A stretch of DNA of 64,000 nucleotides from Gammaproteobacteria bacterium. Lineage in GTDB: Bacteria; Pseudomonadota; Gammaproteobacteria; Burkholderiales; Burkholderiaceae_C. The translations under genes were made by a program, and so were the position numbers. Where the stretch lies: NCBI GenBank assembly GCA_018815325.1, contig JAHIYE010000004.1, positions 82,591-146,590 of the forward strand, in the 5' to 3' direction. Positions within the stretch are counted from its first letter, which is position 1. Each line of letters starts with the position of its first letter. A model generated the notes under the pieces. The model worked only from the letters and a program-made list of their open reading frames with translations, made no database searches and was not told where the DNA came from. Below, in pieces: positions 52,865-62,125 of this stretch.

Positions 52865-53887
52865 TCAATCCGGTCTGTCCAGCGCAAATTCCTGCGCCAG
52901 CAAGGCATACGAGTGACGGCGCACCTGCGGGTCATGCGCCCAGGTGATCACGACCAGTTCATCCAGTTCCAGTGATTGCGCCAGCGCCCTGAGCTTATCC
53001 GCCACCTGTGCCGCACTGCCGACCAGTGCATTGCGGCGCAATTGTGCGAGTTGCGCTTGCTCGGCCTGACCATACTCTCGCACGGCCGCCTCGGGCGACA
53101 TTAAAGGTCCAAGCCGGCCACTGTTGCGGTCCATGCGCCAGCGCTCCCGGCTTCTGAACAGCCGCCAGGCTTCGTCCTCGGTGTCGGCCGCCAGCGCCCA
53201 GACACACACCGTGGCCTGGGGCCGGGGATGCGTTTCACTGGGCTCATAGTTCTGCCGGTACAGCTGCAGGGCCTGCGCGGCGCCCTGACCGTCGGTGATG
53301 AAGTAGGCAAAAGCGTAGGGCAGGCCATAGTGGGCCGCAAGTTGTGCGCCATAGTCGGAACTGCCCAGCATCCACAAGGTTGGGGCAGTCGCCCCAGCAG
53401 GGCAGGCGGCAATGCCATGCCCCGGGTGCCCAGGCGGCAGGTCCACGCCGTTGACCCAGGCCTGCAACTCCAGCACCTGACGTGGAAAGTGTTCTGACGC
53501 GTTGCGATCGGGATTGAGCAGTTGAGCCGTTCTGAAATCGCTACCGGGAGCACGCCCCACTCCCAGATCGATGCGTCCCGGTGCCAGCGCCTCCAGCACC
53601 CGGAACTGTTCAGCCACCTTGAGCGGCGCATAGTGCGGCAGCATCACACCGGCGCTGCCGATGCGGATACGCTGCGTGCGTGCCGCAATGGCCGCCATCA
53701 GCACCTCGGGCGCACTGCCCACGATCGTGGGATGGCTATGGTGCTCGCTGAGCCAGAAACGGTGGTAGCCCAGGGTTTCGCAATGAGTGGCCAGCTCCAG
53801 GGTTTCCCGGATCGATGCATCCTGGCCCTGGCCGGCCAGGGCCACGGATTGGTCCAGTACGGAAAGTTTCAAAGTCAAAGGGTTCAC
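52865..53887 (-). CDS. Luciferase-like (LLM) flavin-dependent oxidoreductase
   Basis: A 340-residue TIM-barrel FMN protein of the single-subunit bacterial luciferase-like family. LSVLDQSVALAGQ at the start, FWLSEHHSHPTIVGSAPEVL (split FWLSEHHSHP and TIVGSAPEVL) and LGVGRAPGSDFRTAQ are the standard blocks of the MsnO8/YhbW group. It starts with GTG at 53887; the GTGA overlaps the K+ channel stop. The substrate is unknown; alkane or nitrogen heterocycle oxidation occurs in relatives. Confidence 0.88.
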   Translation of the reverse strand: MNPLTLKLSVLDQSVALAGQGQDASIRETLELATHCETLGYHRFWLSEHHSHPTIVGSAPEVLMAAIAARTQRIRIGSAGVMLPHYAPLKVAEQFRVLEALAPGRIDLGVGRAPGSDFRTAQLLNPDRNASEHFPRQVLELQAWVNGVDLPPGHPGHGIAACPAGATAPTLWMLGSSDYGAQLAAHYGLPYAFAYFITDGQGAAQALQLYRQNYEPSETHPRPQATVCVWALAADTEDEAWRLFRSRERWRMDRNSGRLGPLMSPEAAVREYGQAEQAQLAQLRRNALVGSAAQVADKLRALAQSLELDELVVITWAHDPQVRRHSYALLAQEFALDRPD

Positions 53888-54762
53888 CTTGTTGCCGGTT
53901 CAGGCTGCTCGTTCGAATAGGCGGGCAATCTGGCTCCGCAGTGCAGACAGAAATTGGCCTCGGATAAGTGCCCTTCGGTCAGGCATTCGTGACAGGTGCG
54001 CGTGGTCGGCGGCGCCACCATGCGCTGGGCCGTCATCTCCGAAGTTACGATGCCGGTCGGCACGGCGAGCGTGCCCCAGCCCAGCAGCATCATGGCGGAG
54101 GAAATCAGGCGCCCCAGATCGGTCTTGGGCGTGATGTCACCAAAGCCCACCGTGGTCATGGTCGTGATGGCCCAGTACACCGCCGTCGGGATGCTGGTGA
54201 AGCCATTGGCCGGCCCCTCCACCACATACATCAGCGTGCCCATGACCAGCACGATCATGAGGACCACGGACAGGAACACCAGAATCTTGCGCCCGCTGGC
54301 GCGCAGTGCGCGGCCGAGCCCCTGGTATTCGTTCACATAGGCCGTGAGCTTGAAAATCCGGAACACGCGCAGCAGGCGCAGCACCCGAACATCCAGCAAG
54401 GCCTGCGCTTCCGGCACCAAGAGCGCTATATAGGTAGGCAGCAAAGCCAGCAAATCGATGACGCCGTAGAAACTCGTGGCATAGCGCCAAGGGTGTCGCA
54501 CACAGGCCAGCCGGGCCAGGTACTCGATCGTGAAAGCAGCCGTGAACAGCCACTCCAGCGAAGAGAACAGCGGCCGCCAGGTCGCCGCCACCGTCTGCAT
54601 GCTGTCGGCCATCACCACCGCGATGCTGGCCAGGATGGTAAGGATCAGGGCCTGGTCAAACAGGCGGCCAGCACGTGTATCAGCCTCGAAAATGATGGTG
54701 TACAGGCGCAGGCGCCAGCCTGACAACGGCTTGCCCAGATCATCCGGCAATGCGGTCGTCAT
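53884..54762 (-). CDS. Voltage-gated-like potassium channel with C-terminal zinc ribbon
   Basis: A 292-residue inner-membrane channel with six segments. The S4 segment is Arg-rich (VRVLRLLRVFRIFKLT, about residues 127-142), and the pore loop is AITTMTTVGFGDITP (selectivity filter TVGFGD, about 200-205). After S6 the cytoplasmic tail has CHEC-x12-CLHCG, a four-Cys zinc ribbon that is not part of usual Kv channels. The ATG at 54762 is preferred over 54798. The stop overlaps the start of the LLM oxidoreductase gene. Confidence 0.88.
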   Translation of the reverse strand: MTTALPDDLGKPLSGWRLRLYTIIFEADTRAGRLFDQALILTILASIAVVMADSMQTVAATWRPLFSSLEWLFTAAFTIEYLARLACVRHPWRYATSFYGVIDLLALLPTYIALLVPEAQALLDVRVLRLLRVFRIFKLTAYVNEYQGLGRALRASGRKILVFLSVVLMIVLVMGTLMYVVEGPANGFTSIPTAVYWAITTMTTVGFGDITPKTDLGRLISSAMMLLGWGTLAVPTGIVTSEMTAQRMVAPPTTRTCHECLTEGHLSEANFCLHCGARLPAYSNEQPEPATR

Positions 54763-54870
54763 GCCTGCGCTCCAGCAGCTTGTGAATGTGCTCCACAACC
54801 GATCCCGATTGGCGGGGCATCACGAAGCATGGGGGTCTTCTGTATCTTGTTCACAGCCCCGATTATCGAT

Positions 54871-56562
54871 TCACTTCGTGCTTTCCGCTTCCTGCAGGGT
54901 TCTCCACATCACCTTGCCGCTGCCACTTTTGGGCAGGGCATCGACAAACTGCACGGTGCGCGGCATCTTGTAGACCGCCATATTGTCGCGACACCAATCC
55001 ATGATCTCCTGCTCGCTGACCTTGCCCCTGTGCGACTGGCGCAGCACCACCACCGCCTTGACCGACTCGCCGCGGTAGCTGTCTTTGGTGGAGATGATGC
55101 AGGCTTCCTGGATGGCAGGATGGCGGAACATCAGCGCCTCGACCTCGGCAGGCCAGACCTTGAAGCCCGAGGCATTGATCATGCGTTTGAGCCGGTCAGT
55201 CAGGAAGAAATAGCCATCCTCGTCCACATGGCCCAGGTCGCCGGTGCGGAAAAATCGCTTGCCTTCAAACTCGATGAAGGCCGCTTGCGTGGCTTCGGGG
55301 CGTTTCCAGTAGCCCTGGAACACCTCCGGGCCGCAGGTGATGATCTCACCCTGCTCGCCCACCGGCATTTCCGTCAGGGTTTCGGGGTCGACGACACGTG
55401 AGTCGGTACCGAAGAAAGGTATCCCAAGGCATTGTTGCTTGGCGTTATCAGGCGGGTTGCTGTGTGACGGCGCAGCGGTTTCCGTCAGGCCGTAGCCCTC
55501 CACATAGCGCAGACCGAACTGGTCCAGCAAGCGCTGGGCCACCGCCTGCGGCATGGCCGCCCCACCACCGCCGATATAGACCAGACTCGACAGATCGTAC
55601 TGATCAAAGCTCGGGCTTCCCATGAGGTCAATCACCATGGTGGGAATATTGGTCCAGTGCGTGACGCGTCGGCGCGAAATCAGGCGGCCGGCCAGATCGC
55701 GGTCCCAGCGCGGCATCACAACCAGCGTGGCACCTGCATAAATATTCGTATGCATGAGGCTGACCATGCCAGTGATGTGGAACATCGGCACCACGGCCAG
55801 CGTCACATTCTCTGAGGTGCCATTGCCCCACAGGCAACTGCCTACGGCGTTATGCATGATGTTCGCATGGGTATGCATGCAGCCCTTGGGCAGCCCGGTG
55901 GTGCCGCTGGTGTAGGGCAACAGGGCCAGGTCGCTGCTGGTGGTCAGCAGCTCGGGCGGCGCGGAGGTCACCGCCAGCGCCGCGTCCCAGCTGTGTACCT
56001 CCCCACCCTGCAGGGCCGGCAGCGCGTGACGCGTCAGCAGCCAGTCATGCCAGGCTGCAGCAGGCGCTTCATCGCCGGTCACGTTTGCATCAAAGGCATC
56101 GGTGAACTGGGTCACGACCAGGTGCGCCAGCCGCAGTTCGGGTGACAGGGCATTGCTGGCCTGTGCCAGCTCGGCCGCCAGGTCTGCCGTGGTGATGGCC
56201 ACCTTCGCATCCGGGTCGGTGATGTAGTGCTTGAGCTCCTCAGCCCGGTTCATCGGGTTGACCGGTACCACCACGGCATTGGCGCGCAAAATCGCAAAGT
56301 GCGCCATCACGAGTTGCGGGCAGTTCTGCATGCACAGCACCACACGGTCACCTTTTTTGACCCCCAGCCCTTGTAAACAGGCTGCGAGCCGCTCTGCTTT
56401 TTGTAGCAACTCGGCGTAGGTCAGGATGCTGCCAAAAAACACGATGGCCGCCTTGTCCGGATAACGCCGGGCATTGATGGCCAGGTTATCCCAGAGGGAC
56501 GTGACAGGAACCGTGATGGCGTGGGGCAGGCGCGTAGGCCAGAATTTGTGGTGCGGACGCAT
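54871..56562 (-). CDS. Acyl-CoA synthetase (AMP-binding enzyme, fatty-acid--CoA ligase-like)
   Basis: A 563-residue adenylate-forming enzyme. The P-loop-like A3 motif is PYTSGTTGLPKGCMHTH (about residues 213-229), A5 is GYGLTETAAPSH, A7/A8 is FRTGDLGHVDEDGYFFLTDR (about 430-449) and A10 has the catalytic Lys in PKSGSGKVMWR. It probably activates a medium or long fatty acid or aromatic acid to its CoA ester. GAGGAG precedes the ATG. It is a single gene. Confidence 0.9.
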   Translation of the reverse strand: MRPHHKFWPTRLPHAITVPVTSLWDNLAINARRYPDKAAIVFFGSILTYAELLQKAERLAACLQGLGVKKGDRVVLCMQNCPQLVMAHFAILRANAVVVPVNPMNRAEELKHYITDPDAKVAITTADLAAELAQASNALSPELRLAHLVVTQFTDAFDANVTGDEAPAAAWHDWLLTRHALPALQGGEVHSWDAALAVTSAPPELLTTSSDLALLPYTSGTTGLPKGCMHTHANIMHNAVGSCLWGNGTSENVTLAVVPMFHITGMVSLMHTNIYAGATLVVMPRWDRDLAGRLISRRRVTHWTNIPTMVIDLMGSPSFDQYDLSSLVYIGGGGAAMPQAVAQRLLDQFGLRYVEGYGLTETAAPSHSNPPDNAKQQCLGIPFFGTDSRVVDPETLTEMPVGEQGEIITCGPEVFQGYWKRPEATQAAFIEFEGKRFFRTGDLGHVDEDGYFFLTDRLKRMINASGFKVWPAEVEALMFRHPAIQEACIISTKDSYRGESVKAVVVLRQSHRGKVSEQEIMDWCRDNMAVYKMPRTVQFVDALPKSGSGKVMWRTLQEAESTK

Positions 56563-56850
56563 GAGAACTCCTCGGGCTGGAGCCTATCACCCCCATTCCG
56601 TTCGCGCCTGCGGATTGACCCTCAGTCGCGTCACCTGTGTGACGCAGCACAAACGGTCGTCACGCTTGCCATGGCACATCTATTGCATAGCAGCATGGAC
56701 GCATCAACTTATGCACACATCTTGCACCACAACATCGTAAACCCCTATACCAGCGCACCATCTTGGCGCCAAATTGGGCCTAAGATTAATAAATGCCAGC
56801 ACGCATAACGGCGTCTGTCACCCTCACTCGAATTTTTCACGGAGCATCAC
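56563..56850. other. Divergent intergenic region, acyl-CoA synthetase / amino acid transporter
   Basis: The 288 bases contain the promoters of both flanking units. An inverted TTGCCATGGCA-like stretch lies at about 56666-56676. I find no gene or recognisable operator here. Confidence 0.4.
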
Positions 56851-57882
56851 ATGAAACTGAAACAACTCAAACTCGCAAGCGCGGCACTATTGGCTCTCGG
56901 CGCCATGGCGGCCGCTCCCGCCCATGCCGGCAAGACCCTGGACAGCGTCAAGTCACGCGGTCAGGTCATCTGTGGCGTCAACACCGGCCTGGCCGGCTTC
57001 AGTGCAGCCGACTCCAGCGGCAAGTGGTCCGGTCTGGATGTGGATGTCTGCCGCGCAGTGGCAGCCGCCGTGCTGGGCGACGCCGAGAAGGTGAAATATG
57101 TCCCCCTCAATGCGCAGCAGCGCTTCACGGCCCTGCAGTCTGGCGAAATCGATGTACTCTCCCGCAACACCACCTTCACCCTCACGCGTGATGCCTCGCT
57201 CGGCCTGAGCGCAACCGCCGTCACCTACTACGATGGCCAGGGCTTCATGGTGCCGGTCAAGACCAAGATCAAGAGCGCCAAGCAGCTCAAGGGACAGACG
57301 GTTTGCGTGCAGTCAGGCACCACCACCGAGAAGAACCTGACGGATTACTCCAAGGCCAATGGCCTGAACATCAAGCCCGTGGTGTTTGAAAAGCTCGAAG
57401 CTGCCACTGGCGCCTACTTCTCGGGCCGCTGCCTGGCCTACACGACCGATGCGTCAGGTCTGGCTTCCACCCGCAACAAGGAAGCCAAGAATCCTGACGA
57501 CCACGTGATCCTGCCTGAGCTCATCTCCAAGGAGCCGCTGGGCCCGATGGTGCGCCGTGGTGACGACGAGTGGACCGCGATTGTGAAATGGGTGATCTTC
57601 GGTCTGCTCGAAGCAGAAGAATATGGCATCACCCAGGCCAATGTGGACAAGATGGGCAGTGACCCATCCCCCTCTGTGCAACGTATCCTCGGCACGGGTG
57701 AGGACACCGGCAAGCTGCTGGGTCTGGACAAAGAGTGGATGGCCCGCGCCATCAAGGCCACCGGCAACTATGGCGAAATGTTTGAGCGCAATGTCGGCGT
57801 GAAATCGGCCCTCAAGCTGCCGCGTGGCGTTAACAACCAGTGGAACAAGGGCGGCGTGATGTACGCTCTGCCGATCCGCTGA
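56851..57882 (+). CDS. aapJ: General L-amino acid ABC transporter, periplasmic binding protein (AapJ-like)
   Basis: A 343-residue receptor. The signal peptide (MKLKQLKLASAALLALGAM, cleavage near APAHAG) leads to GQVICGVNTGLAGFS, and GLDVDVCRAVAAAVLGD is the family start. SGEIDVLSRNTTFT and YDGQGFMVP follow the AapJ/BztA pattern, which binds many L-amino acids, especially Glu, Asp and Gln. It leads the four-gene transporter operon and is usually the most abundant protein of it. Confidence 0.9.
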   Translation: MKLKQLKLASAALLALGAMAAAPAHAGKTLDSVKSRGQVICGVNTGLAGFSAADSSGKWSGLDVDVCRAVAAAVLGDAEKVKYVPLNAQQRFTALQSGEIDVLSRNTTFTLTRDASLGLSATAVTYYDGQGFMVPVKTKIKSAKQLKGQTVCVQSGTTTEKNLTDYSKANGLNIKPVVFEKLEAATGAYFSGRCLAYTTDASGLASTRNKEAKNPDDHVILPELISKEPLGPMVRRGDDEWTAIVKWVIFGLLEAEEYGITQANVDKMGSDPSPSVQRILGTGEDTGKLLGLDKEWMARAIKATGNYGEMFERNVGVKSALKLPRGVNNQWNKGGVMYALPIR

Positions 57883-57970
57883 AGCGCGACTTGAAGTTCG
57901 TCGGCAAGACCTGGGCTGGCTCCGGCCCGCCCGGGTACTGCCTTCTCCCGGATCTTCACATCGGTGCCGC

Positions 57971-59146
57971 ATGAACTCTTCGCCTCCGCCCAAAAAGAAA
58001 AGCTGGAACTGGCGCAGCCAGGCTTTCAGGGGCCTGATCTACCAGATCGTGGCCATTGCGCTGATCGGTCTGTTGCTCTGGTTTCTGGCCCACAACACCG
58101 TCACCAACATGCGGGTGCGTGGCATCCAGAGTGGTTTTGATTTCCTGACACAGCCTGCGGGCTTCGCCATCGGTGAAAGTCTGTTCAATTTCGATTCGGG
58201 CTCGCCTTACTGGCGCGCTTTCATCACGGGCATCATCAATACCCTGCGGGTGGCACTGGTCGGCATCATTCTCACCACCCTTTTGGGCACGCTCATCGGC
58301 GTTGGCCGCTTTTCACGCAACGCCCTTGTACGCGGGCTCTGCACCGCCTACATCGAGCTGTTCCGCAACATCCCGGTGCTGCTGCAGTTGTTGATGTGGT
58401 ACCTGCTGTTCACCCAGGTGCTGCCATCGGCTGACGAGGCGATCCATGTCGGTCCATTCTTCCTGAGCAAGGGCGGCCTGAACTTTCCCATTCCGGTTTG
58501 GGCCGGAGGTCACCTCTGGGCAGCGCTGGGCCTGCTGGCTGGTCTGATCGTGGCCTGGACCTACCGACGCCGGGCCATGGCACATTTTGAAGCCACGGGC
58601 GTGGTGCGCAGCATGTTCTGGGTGCCACTCGCCCTGATCATCGCCACCGGCATCCTGGGTTGGCTGGCAGGCGGCGCCCCGACGGCGATGAACAGCCCCA
58701 TCAAAGGCGATTTCGCGATTGAAAACGGCGGCGCACTCACGCCTGAGTTCCTCTCTGTGCTGCTCGGACTGACCATCTACACAGCGGCCTTTGTTGCCGA
58801 GGTGGTGCGTGCCGGCATCCAGTCGGTGTCGCACGGCCAGAACGAGGCTGCATCGGCGCTGGGCCTGAGCCAGGGCCAGACCATGCGTCTGGTGATGCTG
58901 CCGCAAGCCATGCGTGTGATCATTCCGCCCCTGACCAACCAGTATTTGAACCTGACCAAGAATTCGTCGCTGGCAGTGGCCGTGGGCTACCCCGATGTGG
59001 TGTCGATCGCCAACACCTCGCTCAACCAGACCGGTCGTGCCGTCGAGTGCATCACCCTCGTGATGCTGGTCTATCTGACAACCTCGCTGGCCACATCCCT
59101 GCTGATGAACTGGTACAACGCCCGAGCGGCCATCAAGGAGCGCTGA
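57971..59146 (+). CDS. aapQ: General L-amino acid ABC transporter permease (AapQ-like)
   Basis: A 391-residue permease of the long AapQ/BztB type, with about eight membrane segments and a large loop between the first and second halves. The start NWRSQAFRGLIYQIVAI and the typical periplasmic part VTNMRVRGIQSGFDFL mark this subgroup. The EAA cytoplasmic motif (EAASALGLSQGQTMRLVMLPQ, split EAASALGLSQG and QTMRLVMLPQ) contacts the ATPase. It is 88 bases after the receptor gene. Confidence 0.9.
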   Translation: MNSSPPPKKKSWNWRSQAFRGLIYQIVAIALIGLLLWFLAHNTVTNMRVRGIQSGFDFLTQPAGFAIGESLFNFDSGSPYWRAFITGIINTLRVALVGIILTTLLGTLIGVGRFSRNALVRGLCTAYIELFRNIPVLLQLLMWYLLFTQVLPSADEAIHVGPFFLSKGGLNFPIPVWAGGHLWAALGLLAGLIVAWTYRRRAMAHFEATGVVRSMFWVPLALIIATGILGWLAGGAPTAMNSPIKGDFAIENGGALTPEFLSVLLGLTIYTAAFVAEVVRAGIQSVSHGQNEAASALGLSQGQTMRLVMLPQAMRVIIPPLTNQYLNLTKNSSLAVAVGYPDVVSIANTSLNQTGRAVECITLVMLVYLTTSLATSLLMNWYNARAAIKER

Positions 59147-59159
59147 CAGCGCAAGCCCC

Positions 59160-60263
59160 ATGAGTGCTCAAAGCTTTACGCCCATTCCTGCCCGGCCGGC
59201 CCCCATCAATACCGAAGGGCCCATCGCCTGGGTCCGTGCCAACCTGCTGGGTGACTGGAAAACCACGCTGTCCACCCTGCTGGTAGGCGCTTTTCTGCTC
59301 TGGTATGTGCCCCAACTGCTCAACTGGGTCCTCTTCAAGGCTGCCTGGCTGCCTGACGCGGAAGCCTGCCGTGCAGATGGTGTGGGTGCCTGCTGGGGCG
59401 TCGTGGCCGAGAAATACCGCCTGATCATCTTCGGCCGCTATCCTTTCGAGGAACAATGGCGTCCGCTGGTCGCCACGACCCTGATGGTGGGCCTGCTGGT
59501 GGCCAGTTGCGTGCGCTATTTCTGGAAGCCCTGGCTGGCCGCGCTCTGGCTGGCCGTGCTGGCAGCCTTCTTCACGCTGATGTACGGCAACACACTCGGC
59601 TTGAGCCTGGTGGAAACCGACCGCTGGGGTGGCTTGCCACTGACGATTCTGCTGGCTTCGCTGTCCATCGTGATGGCCTTTCCGATTGCCCTGCTCGTGG
59701 CGCTGGGCAGACGCTCCAGCCTGCCCGCCATCCGGACCTTCTCCACCATCTACGTCGAACTCATCCGCGGCGTGCCGCTGATTTCTGTGCTGTTCATGGC
59801 CTCGTTCATGTTCCCGCTGTTCATGCCACAGGGACTTTCCATCGATGTGCTGATCCGGGTGCTCGTCGGCATCACGCTGTTCGCCGCGGCCTACATGGCC
59901 GAGGTCATCCGTGGTGGCCTGCAGGCCATCCCGAAGGGCCAGCTTGAAGCAGCAGCCACGCTGGGGCTGTCCTACTGGCAAACCCAGCGCAAGATCGTGC
60001 TGCCGCAGGCCCTGGCCATGGTGGTGCCGGGCATCATGAACAACTTCATTGCCATCTTCAAGGACACCTCACTCGTCACCATCGTGAGCCTCTACGAACT
60101 GACCGGCTCGCTGGGCCTGGCGCTGAACTCCGATGCTGACTGGCGGCCCTTCAAGATCGAGGGCTACCTCTTCATTGCAATGATCTATTTCATCTTCTGC
60201 TTCGCGATGTCGCGCTACAGCCTCTGGGTTGAAAAGCAGGTCAACAAAGGCAAGCGGCGCTAA
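59160..60263 (+). CDS. aapM: General L-amino acid ABC transporter permease (AapM-like)
   Basis: A 367-residue second permease, shaped as BztC/AapM with an N-terminal extension before the core. The EAA loop is LEAAATLGLSYWQTQRKIV, and the preceding FAAAYMAEVIRGGLQAIPKGQ is a strong family block (split FAAAYMAEVIRG and GLQAIPKGQ). It starts 13 bases after aapQ and forms the heterodimeric channel with it. Confidence 0.9.
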   Translation: MSAQSFTPIPARPAPINTEGPIAWVRANLLGDWKTTLSTLLVGAFLLWYVPQLLNWVLFKAAWLPDAEACRADGVGACWGVVAEKYRLIIFGRYPFEEQWRPLVATTLMVGLLVASCVRYFWKPWLAALWLAVLAAFFTLMYGNTLGLSLVETDRWGGLPLTILLASLSIVMAFPIALLVALGRRSSLPAIRTFSTIYVELIRGVPLISVLFMASFMFPLFMPQGLSIDVLIRVLVGITLFAAAYMAEVIRGGLQAIPKGQLEAAATLGLSYWQTQRKIVLPQALAMVVPGIMNNFIAIFKDTSLVTIVSLYELTGSLGLALNSDADWRPFKIEGYLFIAMIYFIFCFAMSRYSLWVEKQVNKGKRR

Positions 60264-60281
60264 GACGCACAGGAAACCAAT

Positions 60282-61025
60282 ATGGAAGCACCGATCATCT
60301 CCTTCGACAAGGTCAACAAGTGGTACGGCAACAATTTTCATGTGTTGCGCGACATTGACCTGTCCGTCGCCAAGGGCGAACGCATCGTGATCTGTGGGCC
60401 TTCAGGCTCAGGCAAGTCCACCCTGATCCGCTGCATCAACCGGCTGGAAGAACACCAGCAGGGTCATCTCATTGTCGATGGCGAAGAGCTCTCCGATGAC
60501 GTCAAGGTCATCGATGACGTGCGCAAGAAGGTGGGCATGGTGTTCCAGCAGTTCAACCTGTTTCCCCACCTGACTGTGCTGGAGAACCTCACGCTCTCCC
60601 CCATGTGGGTCGGGCGCATTCCCAAAAAAGAAGCCGAAGAAAAGGCCATGCAGCAGCTCGAACGCGTGCGCATTGCCGAGCAGGCCGGCAAGTACCCGCT
60701 GCAGCTCTCAGGCGGTCAACAGCAGCGCGTGGCGATTGCGCGGGCGCTGTGCCTGACGCCCAAGATCATGCTGTTCGACGAGCCCACCTCGGCGCTTGAT
60801 CCCGAGATGATCAAGGAAGTGCTCGACGTGATGATCGAGATGGCCAACCAGGGCATCACGATGCTTTGCGTCACCCATGAAATGGGATTTGCCAAGGCCG
60901 TGGCCGATCGCGTGATCTTCATGGATCAGGGGCAGATCGTGGAGGAGAACACTCCACACGAGTTCTTCAACAACCCGCAAAACGAGCGCAGCCGGGATTT
61001 TCTCTCCAAGATTCTCGGGCATTGA
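60282..61025 (+). CDS. aapP: General L-amino acid ABC transporter ATPase (AapP-like)
   Basis: A 247-residue PAAT-family ATPase. Walker A is [10 protein letters not shown] (residues 39-48), the signature [15 protein letters not shown] (about 146-160), Walker [16 protein letters not shown] (about 166-180) and the switch His in CVTHEMGFA. It drives the AapQM channel. An AGGAAA ribosome site precedes it. With the three genes before it, the transporter set is complete. Confidence 0.94.
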   Translation: MEAPIISFDKVNKWYGNNFHVLRDIDLSVAKGERIVICGPSGSGKSTLIRCINRLEEHQQGHLIVDGEELSDDVKVIDDVRKKVGMVFQQFNLFPHLTVLENLTLSPMWVGRIPKKEAEEKAMQQLERVRIAEQAGKYPLQLSGGQQQRVAIARALCLTPKIMLFDEPTSALDPEMIKEVLDVMIEMANQGITMLCVTHEMGFAKAVADRVIFMDQGQIVEENTPHEFFNNPQNERSRDFLSKILGH

Positions 61026-61234
61026 CCCGATTGAGCCGCCAGCCCCGTAACGCCTGCGCAACGGCATGCGTGGCGTGCGGTCGGAACCTTTTGCCCAAGG
61101 CGCGCTCGAACTGCAGGAGTTAGCGTTCATTCGGGCCCCCATGCGAAAAGCATGCCGCTACCAGCACCGACAGGGCGGTCCTGAAGAAACCACTGGAAAA
61201 TCCTTTGTCTTCTTTCATGCTTTATTATTGAACC

Positions 61235-61660
61235 ATGCGTTTTTTCGTCATCGCCTTCATGATTGCCTTGCTGCCTGTACGCGGCTGGCTGGGCGATGCC
61301 ATGGCGGCGGATATGCTCCGTGCAACGCTGGTACAAAATGAAATTGCTACTGAAAACATAGCTGATAGCGCATATTCATCAAGGGCTGGCAGCCATTTTT
61401 CTTCCGAAGATTTGACAACCCAGATGCCCGCCAGCCATGCCGACTGTGCGGGTCACGAGCCCGCTGACAACGCCGATGACACGGACATGGATGTCCATTG
61501 CAGCACCTGCACGGTTTGCCAGACCTGCCACACCGTTGCCCTCTCCCCGGTCATGGCCAGCCTCTCGGCCGCGCCCCATCCCCATGCGCTGCCAGCCTCC
61601 CTGCAGCCCCGCTATGCCAGTGCCGAGCGCGCACTGTTCATCAAGCCCCCGATTTCCTGA
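61235..61660 (+). CDS. Cys/His-rich exported hypothetical protein, copper-cluster associated
   Basis: A 141-residue protein. Residues 1-24 look like a signal peptide (FFVIAFMIALLPVRGWLGDAM). The middle holds HADCAGH and a four-Cys cluster HCSTCTVCQTCH (about 88-99), as in small DUF2946-like metal-related periplasmic proteins. Residues 37-55 are encoded by the third copy of the dispersed repeat (61345-61400), so this part is likely not essential. It opens the cluster with the TolC-like and oxidase genes. The family and function are not established; it is real because of the signal/Cys pattern. Confidence 0.6.
   Translation: MRFFVIAFMIALLPVRGWLGDAMAADMLRATLVQNEIATENIADSAYSSRAGSHFSSEDLTTQMPASHADCAGHEPADNADDTDMDVHCSTCTVCQTCHTVALSPVMASLSAAPHPHALPASLQPRYASAERALFIKPPIS
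61345..61400. repeat. Dispersed ~56-bp repeat, copy 3, inside a coding region
   Basis: Blocks TGCTAC, ATAGCT, CGC, TATT, AAGGGCT and CATTTTT in the order and spacing of copies 1 and 2. It keeps the frame of the surrounding gene open. Confidence 0.7.
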
Positions 61661-61758
61661 ACGTCCCAGCCGTAGTCCGTCCGCAGTTCGCCACGCAAGG
61701 CTGAACTCCGTGCGTCAGTGACCTCCGGGTTGCACCCCTGCTGTTCAGGAGAACGAAA

Positions 61759-62115
61759 TTGAAAACCCCCAAGCTGCTGGCCTGCGCCTTGCTGGCTGCC
61801 ACAGGCCTTGCGAACTTGCCCCAGGCAAGCGCACAGACCCCACCTCCCGAGCCGCCCGCACCTGCCACGCCGCTCATGCCTCACCCTGCCGACCCGCAAG
61901 CACGGGTGGCGCCACCGGTTTACCTGTCGCCCTATGCGGCGCCGGCCCCCGAGGCCGACAACGCCCCGATGGACTGGCGACAAGCCAATGCCGAGGTCGG
62001 CCAGTTCCGTCGCGGCCACATTGACATCCTGAAGTGGGAAGCCTCGCAGGAGGCCCCCAAGGCCATGTCCCCAGACACCATGCCACCCGCCATGTCCGGT
62101 GGGCATCAGCACTAG
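61759..62115 (+). CDS. Small periplasmic Pro-rich protein with His-ended C-terminus, copper-cluster associated
   Basis: A 118-residue exported protein starting with TTG (GGAGAACGAAATTG context). The signal peptide (LLACALLAATGLANLPQASAQ, cleavage after ASA) is followed by a Pro-rich stretch and the block MDWRQANAEVGQFRRGHIDIL, given as MDWRQANAEVG and QFRRGHIDIL. It ends MPPAMSGGHQH, with Met and His that could bind copper. Proteins like it occur between copper-resistance genes. It lies 10 bases before the TolC-family gene. Confidence 0.75.
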   Translation: MKTPKLLACALLAATGLANLPQASAQTPPPEPPAPATPLMPHPADPQARVAPPVYLSPYAAPAPEADNAPMDWRQANAEVGQFRRGHIDILKWEASQEAPKAMSPDTMPPAMSGGHQH

Positions 62116-62125
62116 GAGCCGCATC

